DNA of 64,000 nucleotides from Hyphomicrobium_A sp963812795 (GCA_963812795.1 CAWEWG010000014.1:146302-210301), one strand, 5' to 3'. Positions 50,359 through 61,436 are shown, counted from the stretch's first letter. The notes: generated by a model from the letters alone, not told the origin. A program made the numbers and translations.

Positions 50359-51573
50359 TCAGGTGAACAGCCAGGAGGAGACGCCACCGCGGCGGGCAAG
50401 GTCGGCCATCTCGCCGTTGAAGGCGTCGAACGCCGTCTGGGTGGCGATCTCGGCGAGCCAGGGAGCGCCCCCCGTGCGCCGGCGATACGGCCCCATGAGC
50501 TGGCGCCATGCGTCTTCGTCCAGCTTGCGCTCGGGCGGAATGCGCGGCGCCAGCCGGCGCAGCCCGCTCTGCGCCGCGAGCCATGCATACGCCGCCTGCC
50601 AGACATCGAGCGGGGCCGCCATGTTGTGGCGCCCCTTGAGCTGGGTGATGGCCAGCATGCCGGCTTCACGCGAGTGCGGCCCGACTTCGAGCGTCGCCAC
50701 GTGCTCGCGCTCGCGGCGAATGGAGAACAGCCGGCAGCGGTCGTCGGCCAGCCGCTCGGCATACTGATCGGCGCAGTTCTGCATGGCGCGCGCCTCGGCG
50801 AGAATCTCCGTGCGGTCGAGCAGCGGCACGAACGTCAGCCCGCGCACCTGCCCGCCGGACAGCCAGGGATCGGTGAGCACGCCGGGGCCGAGCTGCAAAG
50901 AAAGGCGCATGCGGTTGAGCCAGCTCTTGGCGGCGCACAGCGCGGTGTCGAAGGCGATCTCCGGGCGCCATGGCACGACGATGAGACTATGGGCGCGCGT
51001 CTGCGCGGCGCGTGAATGCCAGGCATAGGCGGCCAGCACGCCGAACATCTGCTCGGGCTTGCCGGGCTCGCTGAAGATCGCTTGATCGGCGAGCCACAGG
51101 GCGAAGTCCTCATGGCAGGCTTTGGTGCCGAAGGCGACGCTGTCGAGCCACAGCGCACTGTGCGCGGGTGCCGCGGGCAGGCGTGTGGCGACACGGCGCG
51201 TGAAGCTCTCGCTCGAAGGCACGGGAGCGATGACTTTTTGGAATGCCTCGGGCGGCAGGCGGCGCAACCACAGAGGCAGCTCCAGCGCACGCGCCACGGT
51301 TTTCAGGGCAGCGCCGCCCTCGATGAGGGCAATGGCGGCATCGCGCGCCTCCTGCGTGCCGCGGCGCGTCGCCAAGGCGTACATCGCGCCGGGAAACACC
51401 ACGGCGAGATCGGCGAGGCGCGGGGAGGTTCGCATCAGGCGGCGCACTTCGCGCCGAGCGGGATAAGCGAAGCGCCCGGCGTAGCTCTCACGCTCGTCCG
51501 AGAGCTGCGGCAATACCACGGCGGGGCGGCGTGGCTCGGCACGTTGCCGAAGGAGTTTCGTCACCTGCGTCAT
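50359..51573 (-). CDS. PcfJ-domain protein of unknown function
   Basis: A 404-residue protein. A helical N-terminal half (RREVRRLMRTSPRLADLAVV, ALELPLWLRRLPPEAFQKV) leads to a PcfJ-like region with ARAMQNCADQYAERLADDR, RLFSIRREREHVATLEVG and ITQLKGRHNMAAP. PcfJ is named after a gene of a conjugative plasmid, but chromosomal copies like this occur alone and have no known role; the invariant NCAxxY and ARGxxN-like (here KGRHN) motifs suggest an enzyme. The ATG at 51573 starts MTQVTKLLRQRA. It converges with the AidB-like gene, one base apart. Confidence 0.82.
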   Translation of the reverse strand: MTQVTKLLRQRAEPRRPAVVLPQLSDERESYAGRFAYPARREVRRLMRTSPRLADLAVVFPGAMYALATRRGTQEARDAAIALIEGGAALKTVARALELPLWLRRLPPEAFQKVIAPVPSSESFTRRVATRLPAAPAHSALWLDSVAFGTKACHEDFALWLADQAIFSEPGKPEQMFGVLAAYAWHSRAAQTRAHSLIVVPWRPEIAFDTALCAAKSWLNRMRLSLQLGPGVLTDPWLSGGQVRGLTFVPLLDRTEILAEARAMQNCADQYAERLADDRCRLFSIRREREHVATLEVGPHSREAGMLAITQLKGRHNMAAPLDVWQAAYAWLAAQSGLRRLAPRIPPERKLDEDAWRQLMGPYRRRTGGAPWLAEIATQTAFDAFNGEMADLARRGGVSSWLFT

Positions 51574-51710
51574 ACTAAATTCCACTTCGCCATCGGGCCG
51601 ACGAGCCCAAGCGATGGCGTCAATGAAGATGGTCGCAGGCTATTGCGGCACGCTTGGGACGGTCGAGCGGCAATCGGGATAAGCGTCGGGGACAGTTAAT
51701 GGCTTGCCCA

Positions 51711-52217
51711 TCATGCGCTCGTTATCCTGCGCATGCGGTCCAGCGCCCCCTGCAGGATTATCGTCGCTGCCAGCTTGTCGATGACTTGTGCGCGCCGCCG
51801 GCGGCTGGCATCGGCTTCCAATAGCGTACGCTCGGCCGCGGCCGTCGATAGGCGCTCGTCCCACAAGAGGATCGGCAACTCGCACAGCGCGTTGAGGTTG
51901 CGGGCCAGCGCCCGCGTCGCCTGCACCCGCGGGCCGGCCGTGCCGTCGAGATTGAACGGCAATCCGAGTACGAAGCCGCCGACCCGATGCTCTGCGGCAG
52001 TGTGCAGCAGGTCGGCCGCGTCTTCCTTGAACTTGGTGCGGCGGATGACCTTCAAGGGCGAGGCGATGGTGCGGGTGATATCGGATAGGGCGAGCCCCAG
52101 CGTCTTGGTACCCGCATCGATGCCGATCAGCGCGGTGCGCGCGGGAAGTCCAGCGGCAAAGGCTTCGATGTCCTCGCTGGTCGTGCCGGACGCCGGTTCG
52201 CCGGTCGAATTTGCCAT
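51711..52217 (-). CDS. ruvX: Holliday junction resolvase-like RuvX (YqgF)
   Basis: A 168-residue RNase H-fold protein: IGIDAGTKTLGLALSD (first catalytic Asp), FVLGLPFNLDGTAGPRVQA and LWDERLSTAAAERTL (Glu/Asp sites) with DKLAATIILQGALD at the end. YqgF acts in pre-16S rRNA processing and possibly on Holliday junctions. About 30 disordered residues precede the fold from the ATG at 52217. The frame runs on upstream to 52823 but that part overlaps the divergent gene and is not used. Confidence 0.93.
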   Translation of the reverse strand: MANSTGEPASGTTSEDIEAFAAGLPARTALIGIDAGTKTLGLALSDITRTIASPLKVIRRTKFKEDAADLLHTAAEHRVGGFVLGLPFNLDGTAGPRVQATRALARNLNALCELPILLWDERLSTAAAERTLLEADASRRRRAQVIDKLAATIILQGALDRMRRITSA

Positions 52218-52363
52218 AAGGACAGCCTGCCCGTTGTTGCCGCTTCGTGCATCCTTATACTCCGCGCCGGCTGCGGATTTCCAATCCGTGGCGCGAGGTG
52301 GGAGGATCGGCGGCGGCGGGGACGCCGGCGGTGACAACAAAGGTAGCGTGCGTGCAGGAAAAG

Positions 52364-54670
52364 ATGTCGCCGGAGAGCGGCGGGGTGGATAGAGCCGTGC
52401 CGCGGCGCCCCGCCGTACCGAGATCGCCGGCTGGTGCCGGTGTGCTGACGCTGTTCGTGGCGACGACCTTCCTCTCCGCCTTTCTGCTGTTCTCCATCCA
52501 GCCGCTGTTCGCCAAGATGGTGCTGCCGGTGCTCGGCGGCTCTTCGTCCGTATGGGCCGTGGCGCTGCTGTTCTTCCAGGCGGCGCTGCTGGTCGGCTAT
52601 GGCTATGCGCATCTGCTGACGCGCTATGTGCCTTTCGCATCGAGCGGCTTCGTGCATCTCGGCTTGGCGGCGCTGGCGTTATTGGCACTGCCGGTCGGAC
52701 TGCCGGAGACCTGGCGCGAGCCGCCCCTCGGCGATCCATATCTCTGGCAGCTCGGTCTCTTCGCCGTGGCGGTCGGCTTGCCGTTCGTCGCCGTGGCGGC
52801 GAATGCGCCGCTGCTGCAAGCATGGTTCTCGCGCTCGGGACACCCGCATGCGCAGGATCCCTACTTCCTCTACGGCGCCTCCAACCTCGGCAGCCTCATC
52901 GCGCTGCTCGGCTACCCGTTTCTGTTCGAGCCGGCGTTCGGCCTCACGGCGCTGAGCCGCTACTGGGCGCTGCTGTACGTCGTGCTGATCGTCGCTATCG
53001 GCGCCTGCTTCGCGCTCGTGCGGCGGCGCGCCGATGCACGGCACCCTGCAGCCGCCGCGTCGACGCCCGCCGATGCCGATGCGCCGACGTGGCGCCGCCG
53101 CATCGCCTGGTGCGGTCTGGCGCTGGTGCCGGCGGCGCTGCTGACCGCCTTCACCACGCACATCGCCACCGACATCGCCTCGGCGCCGCTGCTCTGGGTG
53201 CTGCCGCTCGCACTCTACCTGTCGACGTTCGTGCTCGCCTTCCAGTCGCGCCTGCCGCTGCCGATGTGGCTCTTGCTGCCGGCACAGCTCGCCGCCGTGC
53301 TGTTCGCGCTGCTGGAGCTGGCGCAGACCAAGCACGACAAGTGGGTGCTCACCGCCGGCGCCGGTGTTGCGGCGTTCTTCCTCGCCGCCCTCGTCGCGCA
53401 TCGGACGCTGTACCTGAACCGCCCGCAGGCGCGCTACCTCACCGAGTTCTACCTGTGGATGTCGTTCGGCGGCGTGCTCGGCGGACTGTTCTCCGCCCTC
53501 ATCGCCCCGCGCATCTTCACCGAGGTGTTCGAATATCCGCTGCTCATCGCGCTGTCGCTCGCCTGCCGGCCCGGCGTCTTCGATCAGCCGGGGTCGGCCA
53601 AGACGGACGTGATGTGGATCCTCGCCACGTTCGCTGCCGGGCTGCTGCTGATCTGGCAGGGGCCGCTCCTCGCCGCGCAATACGGCTACTCGTTCGGCGA
53701 ATGGGGCACGACGCCGGTGATCGCGCTCGTCTTCGCGCTCGCCGCCGTCGCCTTCTGGAGCCACGGCGCCCGCCAGCTCACCGCGGCGCTGATGGTGTTC
53801 GCCGTCGTCGTCATGCTGCCGTCGTCCGTCAAGCGCGGGCACGCGCAACGCAGCTACTACGGCGTCTATCGCGTCAGCCAGTCGGAAGGCGGCGACTTCA
53901 ACGTGCTGACGCACGGCACGACGCTGCATGGCGCGCAACGCTTGCGCGACCTCACCGGCCACATCGTGTCCGATGTGACGCCCGGCACCTACTACTACCC
54001 GGGCAGTCCGATGGCCGCCGCGGTGAAGATCGTGCAGGCGCGCCTCGACGCCGACGGCGAGCCGGGCCGTTTCGGCATCGTCGGCCTCGGCGCCGGCTCG
54101 CTCGCCTGCTACTCGCGCAAGCACGAGGCGTGGCGCTTCTTCGAGATCGATCCCATCGTCGTCGACATCGCCGAGAAGTCGAAGCACTTCACCTTCCTCG
54201 CCAACTGCCAGCCGCAGCTCGACGCCGTCATCGGCGACGCGCGCCTGACGCTCGCCAAGGAGCCCGACAAATCGTACGACCTCATCATCGTCGACGCCTT
54301 CACCTCCGACGCCGTGCCCGTGCACCTGATGACGGCGGAGGCGCTGCAACTCTATACCCGCAAGCTGACCGACAACGGCGTCGTCGTGCTGCACATCTCC
54401 AACCGCTACCTCGACCTCGATTCCGTTCTCGGCGCCACGCTGCCGCTGGTGCCGGAGCTGAAGGGGCTCATCGTCTCCGACGACAAGGCCGACGGCTCGT
54501 ACGCGCAGAACACCTCGACCATCGCCGTTTTCGCCAAGAACCAGGCGGCGCTCGACGCCTTCCGGGCCGTGGATGGCGCGCAGGATTTCCATGCCGGGGG
54601 CGTCTCGCCGTGGACAGACGACGCCTCCGATATCCTGCAGCCGTTTCTGTCGCAGTGGCGGCGCTCGTAA
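52364..54670 (+). CDS. Membrane protein with C-terminal spermidine-synthase-like domain
   Basis: A 768-residue protein with about a dozen hydrophobic helices in the first 500 residues (FVATTFLSAFLLFSIQPLFA, GGSSSVWAVALLFFQAALLV, LGLAALALLALPVG and so on), then a Rossmann methyltransferase/spermidine synthase fold: FGIVGLGAGSLACYSRKHE, FFEIDPIVVDIAEKSK, DLIIVDAFTSDAVPVHL and HISNRYLDLDSVLG. The fused MFS/spermidine synthase name is widely used; whether a polyamine is made is unknown. The ATG at 52364 has AGGAAA upstream. No clear terminator follows. Confidence 0.85.
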   Translation: MSPESGGVDRAVPRRPAVPRSPAGAGVLTLFVATTFLSAFLLFSIQPLFAKMVLPVLGGSSSVWAVALLFFQAALLVGYGYAHLLTRYVPFASSGFVHLGLAALALLALPVGLPETWREPPLGDPYLWQLGLFAVAVGLPFVAVAANAPLLQAWFSRSGHPHAQDPYFLYGASNLGSLIALLGYPFLFEPAFGLTALSRYWALLYVVLIVAIGACFALVRRRADARHPAAAASTPADADAPTWRRRIAWCGLALVPAALLTAFTTHIATDIASAPLLWVLPLALYLSTFVLAFQSRLPLPMWLLLPAQLAAVLFALLELAQTKHDKWVLTAGAGVAAFFLAALVAHRTLYLNRPQARYLTEFYLWMSFGGVLGGLFSALIAPRIFTEVFEYPLLIALSLACRPGVFDQPGSAKTDVMWILATFAAGLLLIWQGPLLAAQYGYSFGEWGTTPVIALVFALAAVAFWSHGARQLTAALMVFAVVVMLPSSVKRGHAQRSYYGVYRVSQSEGGDFNVLTHGTTLHGAQRLRDLTGHIVSDVTPGTYYYPGSPMAAAVKIVQARLDADGEPGRFGIVGLGAGSLACYSRKHEAWRFFEIDPIVVDIAEKSKHFTFLANCQPQLDAVIGDARLTLAKEPDKSYDLIIVDAFTSDAVPVHLMTAEALQLYTRKLTDNGVVVLHISNRYLDLDSVLGATLPLVPELKGLIVSDDKADGSYAQNTSTIAVFAKNQAALDAFRAVDGAQDFHAGGVSPWTDDASDILQPFLSQWRRS

Positions 54671-54779
54671 CCGCCGCGGGCCGCGCGGCGCACCGTCGTG
54701 TTGCGCGCATCGGCAGCCGGGGCTAAGAGTGCCTCGCGCTTTTCTCAAAGCGACGTTCAACAGGCAACGGCGAGGAGCC

Positions 54780-55067
54780 ATGCGGGTCGACGAGACGACG
54801 GTCCGGCGTATCGCCCGGCTGGCGCGCATCAAGATTTCCGACGCGGAAGCCAAGGGCCTCGAGGCGGAGCTGTCGGGCATCCTCAATTGGGTCGAGCAGC
54901 TCAACTCGGTCGATACCTCGGCCGTCGAGCCGATGACGCGCGTCGTGCCGATCGAGCTCAAGAAGCGCACCGACGTCATCACCGACGGCGACATCTCCGA
55001 CGACGTCGTCAAGAACGCGCCGATGGTGGAAGATCACTACTACGTGGTTCCCAAGGTGGTGGAGTAA
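54780..55067 (+). CDS. gatC: Asp-tRNA(Asn)/Glu-tRNA(Gln) amidotransferase subunit C
   Basis: A 95-residue subunit that holds GatA and GatB together. It starts MRVDETTVRRIARLARIKIS with GAGGAG upstream, and has LSGILNWVEQLNSVDTSAVEPM and the C-terminal APMVEDHYYVVPKVVE typical of the family. gatA follows after 6 bases, so the two are co-transcribed. Confidence 0.95.
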   Translation: MRVDETTVRRIARLARIKISDAEAKGLEAELSGILNWVEQLNSVDTSAVEPMTRVVPIELKKRTDVITDGDISDDVVKNAPMVEDHYYVVPKVVE

Positions 55068-55073
55068 CGGCTC

Positions 55074-56611
<1,538 letters not shown>

Positions 56612-56674
56612 CGGCAAGAGCAAAGCCGGGAGCAAAGCGAAATGAGCGGGCGTAAACCACAGGAGTGCGCCGAC

Positions 56675-57011
56675 ATGGGTCGAGGTCCGTGCGGAGATCG
56701 ACCGCATCGATGCCGCCCTCGTCGATCTCATCGCCGAGCGCTTCGGCTTCGTCGATCGCGCCTGGCAGCTGAAGACCAACCCCGGCGATGCGCACGTTCC
56801 CTGGCGCATCCAGCAGGTCATCGACAAGGTGAAGGCGCGCGCCACCGAGAAGGGCCTGCCGCCGGAGCTTACCGAGGCGCTGTGGCGGCAGATGATCGGC
56901 TGGTTCGTCCAGTACGAGGAGGAAAAGCTGCGCCGCTCGCTCGAAGGCAACGACGGGCCCGGTGATCGTCCCCGCCTGTCGCTCGAAGCCGCGATGGCGA
57001 GGGAGGCTTGA
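56675..57011 (+). CDS. Chorismate mutase family protein (AroQ type), frameshifted near its start
   Basis: After the ATG at 56675 (AGGAG about 10 bases upstream), one extra G in ATGGGTCGAG breaks the frame; removing it gives MVEVRAEIDRIDAALVDLIA, then FGFVDRAWQLK, DAHVPWRIQQVIDKVKARA and LWRQMIGWFVQYEEEKLR. These match the helical AroQ chorismate mutase fold of about 110 residues, of the group that also holds PchB isochorismate-pyruvate lyases. It would make prephenate from chorismate. It lies between gatA and gatB, which is unusual for an aromatic amino acid gene. A further ATG at 56642 is an alternative start. Confidence 0.8.
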
Positions 57012-57012
57012 G

Positions 57013-57303
57013 ATGGAAATCGTTCCCTTCGATCCCGTCACGCTGATGTTGATCTCGCTCTTCAATCCCGTCGTGATCGTCGTCGCCTTCCTCATGGGGC
57101 GGCGCGCCGACCAGTGGCAGAAGCTGATCGTCGCCGCCTTCGCCGCCTCGCTCGCCGGCTACGCGCTCTATTGGCTCGTCGCCGCCGTGGGGCTGATGCC
57201 GGTGCACGCCTTGGGCGGGGAAGCCGCCGTCGTGCTCATGCAGTTCCTCTTCGGCCTCGTCTGGGCCGGCCTGGGCTACTGGCTGGCCCCGCTGCGCCGC
57301 TGA
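57013..57303 (+). CDS. Three-helix membrane protein of the gat cluster
   Basis: A 96-residue protein that starts one base after the chorismate mutase stop. Hydrophobic segments: FNPVVIVVAFLMGRRAD, LIVAAFAASLAGYALYWLVAAVG and VVLMQFLFGLVWAGLGYWL. Similar small membrane genes sit between gatA and gatB in other Hyphomicrobiales, as far as I recall; the function is unknown. Confidence 0.8.
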   Translation: MEIVPFDPVTLMLISLFNPVVIVVAFLMGRRADQWQKLIVAAFAASLAGYALYWLVAAVGLMPVHALGGEAAVVLMQFLFGLVWAGLGYWLAPLRR

Positions 57304-57419
57304 TCGCGCGCCCGCGCCTGATGCCGCGCGGCAACGCCTCGTGACTGTTCACGTGCGGCTGCTTGTTCAAGCCGGCAATTCACCACACAATCCGTGCCCG
57401 GACCGAAGTCGGGGGGACG

Positions 57420-58265
57420 ATGCTCGGGCGTGTGCAGGTGTCGGCACTGTTCGTCGTGCTCGCTGTGGGGCTCGCCCCGCAAGCGGCGCGCGGCGACCCG
57501 GCGCTGACCTATCTCGAAAGCCTCAAGGGCAGCAGCGAACGCTACAAGGCGCCGAGCGAGCTCGACGGGCGCTACACGGTCGCTCTCTACGTCAATGCCG
57601 CCGGCTCGGGTCCATGGCGTCAGCGCATGTGGGTGCTGCATCGCGACGCCATCGGCGGATCGTGGCGGCTGGCCATGTGGGACGAGGAGCACTGGCGCAA
57701 GGCCAAGCTGCCTGCGGGCGAGGCGCCCTCGTATAGCTGGCCGGTGTCCACGGGCCGCTACTATCGCGGCGACCCGTTCTCGGGGCCGACGCCGACCGGC
57801 GTCTTTGCGCTCGACGAGCGCAAGTGGCGCTACGGCCGCGGCTACACGGCGCCGGGCATGATCCACACCATGTATATCGACTTTCATTACGACAACGGCC
57901 GCCGCTCGGGCGTTGCCTTCCACGGTACGCTGCCCGGGCGCTACCGGCGGCTCGGCAGCATCGACTCGCACGGCTGCATCCGCATGAAGCAGAAGAATGC
58001 GTCGTCGCTTTTCGACCGCATCACCGGCCGCGACCGCGTGCTTGCCGCGGACATGCGCTGGGGCGAGGTGCCGCGCTTCTGGATGGCCGAGCGCGGCCAG
58101 AACCGGGCCGGCTATACGCGCGATGGCACCCCGCATCCGGCCGAGACGCTCGTCGCCGATCTCTCTCCGGTCGAGACCGTTGCCGCGACCGCCTCGGACG
58201 CCGGATTGCCGTCCGTGCTAACCAAGCCCGGCTTCCGCGCCATCGCCGTCATCTTCGAAAACTAG
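57420..58265 (+). CDS. L,D-transpeptidase (YkuD) family protein
   Basis: A 281-residue periplasmic enzyme that forms 3-3 cross-links in peptidoglycan or links proteins to it. The signal peptide is MLGRVQVSALFVVLAVGLAP, cut near ARG-DPA. The catalytic motif SHGCIRM is at 183-189 (Cys186), with His168 in VAFHGTLPG. N-terminal YLESLKGSSERYKAPSEL is an extra region, and about 75 residues follow the catalytic domain. The next gene is a bactofilin, a scaffold that often works with peptidoglycan enzymes. Confidence 0.9.
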   Translation: MLGRVQVSALFVVLAVGLAPQAARGDPALTYLESLKGSSERYKAPSELDGRYTVALYVNAAGSGPWRQRMWVLHRDAIGGSWRLAMWDEEHWRKAKLPAGEAPSYSWPVSTGRYYRGDPFSGPTPTGVFALDERKWRYGRGYTAPGMIHTMYIDFHYDNGRRSGVAFHGTLPGRYRRLGSIDSHGCIRMKQKNASSLFDRITGRDRVLAADMRWGEVPRFWMAERGQNRAGYTRDGTPHPAETLVADLSPVETVAATASDAGLPSVLTKPGFRAIAVIFEN

Positions 58266-58361
58266 GGCGCCTGCGGTCGCTGCCTGAAAAGGGCCACTTC
58301 TTTCCGGCATTCGCTGTCCTGCGGGGACGAGGTTCACAACGTCGTCCGGGGGTTTTGCGTA

Positions 58362-58766
58362 ATGACCGAGTTGAACGTGGCACAGGCGCGGCCGGCCAAG
58401 GGCGCGCTCGTGATCAGCAGAGGTGTCACCATCATCGGCGCTTTGGCGCTCGATGGCCAGGTTCTCATCGAGGGGACGATCGACGGGGAGGTGCGCTGCT
58501 CGGCGCTGCAGATCACCGAGCGCGGCGAGGTCGAAGGCCTCATCGTCGCCGACAAGGTCGAGGTGCTCGGCGAGTTCAGCGGCGCTATTTACGCCCGCGA
58601 GCTGGTGCTCGGTGCCGGCTGCAACGTCGAGGGCCAGATCTATCACAACAAGCTCATCCTCGAGGAAGGCTGCTATTTCGAGGGGCAATCCCGCCGTCAC
58701 GGCGACCCCCTGAAAATTGCGCCCGTTCCCATCGAGGAAGACGATCCCGAGGGCGAATTCGAGTAG
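58362..58766 (+). CDS. Bactofilin (polymer-forming cytoskeletal protein)
   Basis: A 134-residue beta-helix protein: ARPAKGALVISRGVTIIGAL at the start, then repeats such as GQVLIEGTIDGEVRCSALQI, GEVEGLIVADKVEVLGEF and CNVEGQIYHNKLILEEGCYF. Short unstructured ends (acidic EEDDPEGEFE tail). Bactofilins self-assemble without nucleotide and localise cell-wall enzymes; the upstream L,D-transpeptidase is a likely partner. Confidence 0.93.
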   Translation: MTELNVAQARPAKGALVISRGVTIIGALALDGQVLIEGTIDGEVRCSALQITERGEVEGLIVADKVEVLGEFSGAIYARELVLGAGCNVEGQIYHNKLILEEGCYFEGQSRRHGDPLKIAPVPIEEDDPEGEFE

Positions 58767-58827
58767 GCGCCCCGCTTGCTCCGTGCGGCGCCCTGCGATA
58801 ACGAGGGCGCGCGAAGGAGCACCCTCC

Positions 58828-60317
58828 ATGCAGCATACCGCCCAGAACCCGGCCAAGGCCACCAAGAGTAAAAACTTGATCGAGGGCGCCACCGGCGAGT
58901 GGGAGGTCATCGTCGGCCTCGAGGTGCACGCGCAGGTCGCTTCACGCTCGAAGCTTTTCTCCGGCGCCGCCACCGAGTTCGGCGCCGAGCCCAACAGCCA
59001 TGTCTCGCTCGTCGATGCGGCGATGCCCGGCATGCTGCCGGTGATCAACGCCGAATGCATCGCCCAGGCGGTGCGCACCGGCCTCGGCCTCAAGGCGGCG
59101 ATCAATCTGAAGAGCGTGTTCGACCGCAAGAACTACTTCTACCCGGACCTGCCGCAGGGCTATCAGATCAGCCAGTACAAGCAGCCGATCGTCGGCGAGG
59201 GCGAGGTCGAGATCGACGTCGACGGCGAAACGATGAAGGTCGGCATCGAGCGCCTGCATCTGGAGCAGGACGCCGGCAAGTCGATCCACGACCAGCACCC
59301 CGACTATTCCTACGTCGACCTCAACCGCTCCGGCGTCGCGCTGATGGAGATCGTCTCGCGCCCGGACATGCGCTCCTCCAAGCAGGCGCAGGCGTACGTG
59401 ACCAAGCTGCGCACCATCCTGCGCTACCTCGGCACCTCCGACGGCGACATGGAAAAGGGCAACCTGCGCGCCGACGTCAACGTGTCGGTGAGGAAGCCCG
59501 GCGACAAGCTCGGCACGCGCTGCGAGATCAAGAACGTCAACTCCATCCGCTTCATCGGCCAGTCGATCGAGGTGGAGGCGCGCCGGCAGATCGACATCCT
59601 CGAAGCCGGCGGCAGTGATCGAGCCAGGAGACGCGCCTGTTCGATCCCGGCAAGGGCGAGACGCGCTCCATGCGCTCGAAGGAAGAGGCGCACGACTACC
59701 GCTATTTCCCCGACCCGGACCTGCTGCCGCTCGAGCTGACGATGGAATACGTCGGCGACCTCGAGGCGCATCTGCCGGAGCTGCCCGACGCCAAGAAGCA
59801 GCGCTTCATGCAGGATTTCGGCCTGTCGGACTACGACGCCAACGTGCTCGTCGCCGAGCGCGAGTCGGCCGACTACTTCGAAGCGGTGGCCAAGGGGCGC
59901 GATGGAAAAGTCGCCGCCAACTGGGTGATCAACGAGCTGTTCGGCCGCCTCAACAAGGAAGGCAAATCCATCGCGGATTCGCCGGTGTCGACGGCGCAGC
60001 TCGGCGCCATCGTCGATCTCATCGCGTCGGGCACCATCTCCGGCAAGATCGCCAAGGACCTGTTCGAAATCGTCTGGTCGGAAGGCGGCGATCCGGCGGA
60101 GATCGTCGAGGCGCGCGGCCTCAAGCAGGTGACGGACACCGGCGCCATCGAGAAGGCCATCGACGAGATCATCGCCGCCAACCCCGACAAGGTGGAGCAG
60201 GTGAAGGCGAAGCCGACCATGCTCGGCTGGTTCGTCGGCCAGGTGATGAAGGGGACAGGCGGCAAGGCCAACCCCGCCGCCGTCAACGACATCCTGAAAA
60301 AGAAACTCGGCATCTGA
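58828..60317 (+). CDS. gatB: Asp-tRNA(Asn)/Glu-tRNA(Gln) amidotransferase subunit B, frameshifted as read
   Basis: GatB binds the misacylated tRNA and activates it. Motifs: WEVIVGLEVHAQVASRSKLF, AMPGMLPVINAECI, FDRKNYFYPDLPQGYQISQY, LEQDAGKSIHD and the C-terminal YqeY-like region (TKPTMLGWFVGQVMKG-like, here KPTMLGWFVGQVMKGTGGKA). Near 59613-59626 two extra bases (AGTGATCGAGCCAGG) break the frame; removing a G and a C gives GGSIEQETRLFDPGKGETRS. The ATG at 58828 has GAAGGAG upstream. gatC, gatA and gatB are split by four other genes. Confidence 0.93.
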
Positions 60318-60407
60318 CGCAGGCGCGGCAGTGTCGGCGTCGCGATAGCGGCGAATCGGTTAGTGATCGCGGCAGTGGCACGCGCCTCTCACAGGAAGCG
60401 GCACGTC

Positions 60408-61166
60408 ATGCACGCCGTCCGCCGGAACCATGCCCGTCTGCGCCTCGCTGCGGCGTGCGGCGCGATGCTCATTTCCCTCAGCGCCGCCGCCGACACGCCG
60501 CAGGCCCACGAGGTCGCCGCCGGCTTCGATGCCGCGCCGCAGTCGCTCTACTGGTACAGCGAGGCGATCAGCGCGCTCAATCGCGACATGGGCAAGGACG
60601 GCGTCCTGTTGCGCGTCTACGGCAGCGTGGCCGTCTATGAGTACGCGGCCACGGCGGGTGGCGGTACAATCGACGGCACGCTCTGGCAGCTCGACCTGAT
60701 GCCCGGCTACCAATGGGTGCGCGGCGCCGTGACGTTCGGCGGTTTCGTCGGCGTCGACTACCAGCAGTCGCAACTGTCGCCGCCCGACCCGACGAATGCG
60801 GTGCGCGGCACCGCCACCGGCCTCAAGCTCGAGGGGCACTATTACTTCGACGATGACGAACAGCCGTTCACGGCCAGCCTCGTGGGCGAGTACTCAACCG
60901 CCTTCGACACCTACTATGCGGAGCTGCGCATCGGCGCGCGCGTCGGCGACAAGCTTGTCATCGGTCCCGCTGCATCGGTGGATGGCGACACCGGCTATGA
61001 CGCGCAACGGCTCGGCGGCCATGCCACGTACGCCTTCGAGCTGACGAAGGACGTGCCGCTCGAATTTACGCTCGTGGCCGGCCATCAGTTCGTTAGCAGT
61101 GGCGGCGCCGGCTTTGGCGGCGGCGCCGGTACCTTCGGCACGCTCGAGATCGACACCGATTTTTGA
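60408..61166 (+). CDS. BcsS-type outer-membrane protein
   Basis: A 252-residue protein with a signal peptide (MHAVRRNHARLRLAAACGAM to about AAA-DTP) and a beta-barrel-like body (GVLLRVYGSVAVYEYAAT, YQWVRGAVTFGGFVGVDYQQ, GYDAQRLGGHATYAFEL), ending FGTLEIDTDF with a terminal Phe. It matches the cellulose biosynthesis protein BcsS family of Hyphomicrobiales. No cellulose synthase genes are in the window, so a role in cellulose is only by family name. AGGAAG lies upstream of the ATG. Confidence 0.8.
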   Translation: MHAVRRNHARLRLAAACGAMLISLSAAADTPQAHEVAAGFDAAPQSLYWYSEAISALNRDMGKDGVLLRVYGSVAVYEYAATAGGGTIDGTLWQLDLMPGYQWVRGAVTFGGFVGVDYQQSQLSPPDPTNAVRGTATGLKLEGHYYFDDDEQPFTASLVGEYSTAFDTYYAELRIGARVGDKLVIGPAASVDGDTGYDAQRLGGHATYAFELTKDVPLEFTLVAGHQFVSSGGAGFGGGAGTFGTLEIDTDF

Positions 61167-61202
61167 AGCGCCGTTTGCAACGCGGCAATCAGGTCGGGAA
61201 AG

Positions 61203-61436
61203 TCAGCTCCCTCGACGATGCGCCGAGGCCGTGGCGCGCCGTCGAGCGGCCTGGCGCAGATCGTCGTCCAGCGTCTTACGCTCCTGGCGACAACTGACGA
61301 GAATGAGCGCGGCGCGATCCCAGTCGTCGTCGGTCAGTGTGCCGGAGGCGAGCAGTTGGCTGATCTCGGCGGCACCCATGCGGATCGCCTTGAGCTTGCG
61401 CGTCATTGCTTCACGGTCGTTGGCTAGGGTGTCCAT
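61203..61436 (-). CDS. Small helical protein of unknown function
   Basis: A 77-residue charged protein: MDTLANDREAMTRKLKAIRM, then QLLASGTLTDDDWDRAALIL and a basic end QAARRRATASAHRRGS. AGGAGG sits six bases before the ATG, a strong ribosome site that supports it. It converges with the BcsS-like gene. No family recognised. Confidence 0.68.
   Translation of the reverse strand: MDTLANDREAMTRKLKAIRMGAAEISQLLASGTLTDDDWDRAALILVSCRQERKTLDDDLRQAARRRATASAHRRGS

Noticed and set aside
52679..55012. 777-residue minus-strand and 724-residue plus-strand frames
   Set aside because: Both overlap the membrane/spermidine-synthase gene, which has clear helices and motifs. The others are Arg/Ala/His-rich shadows.
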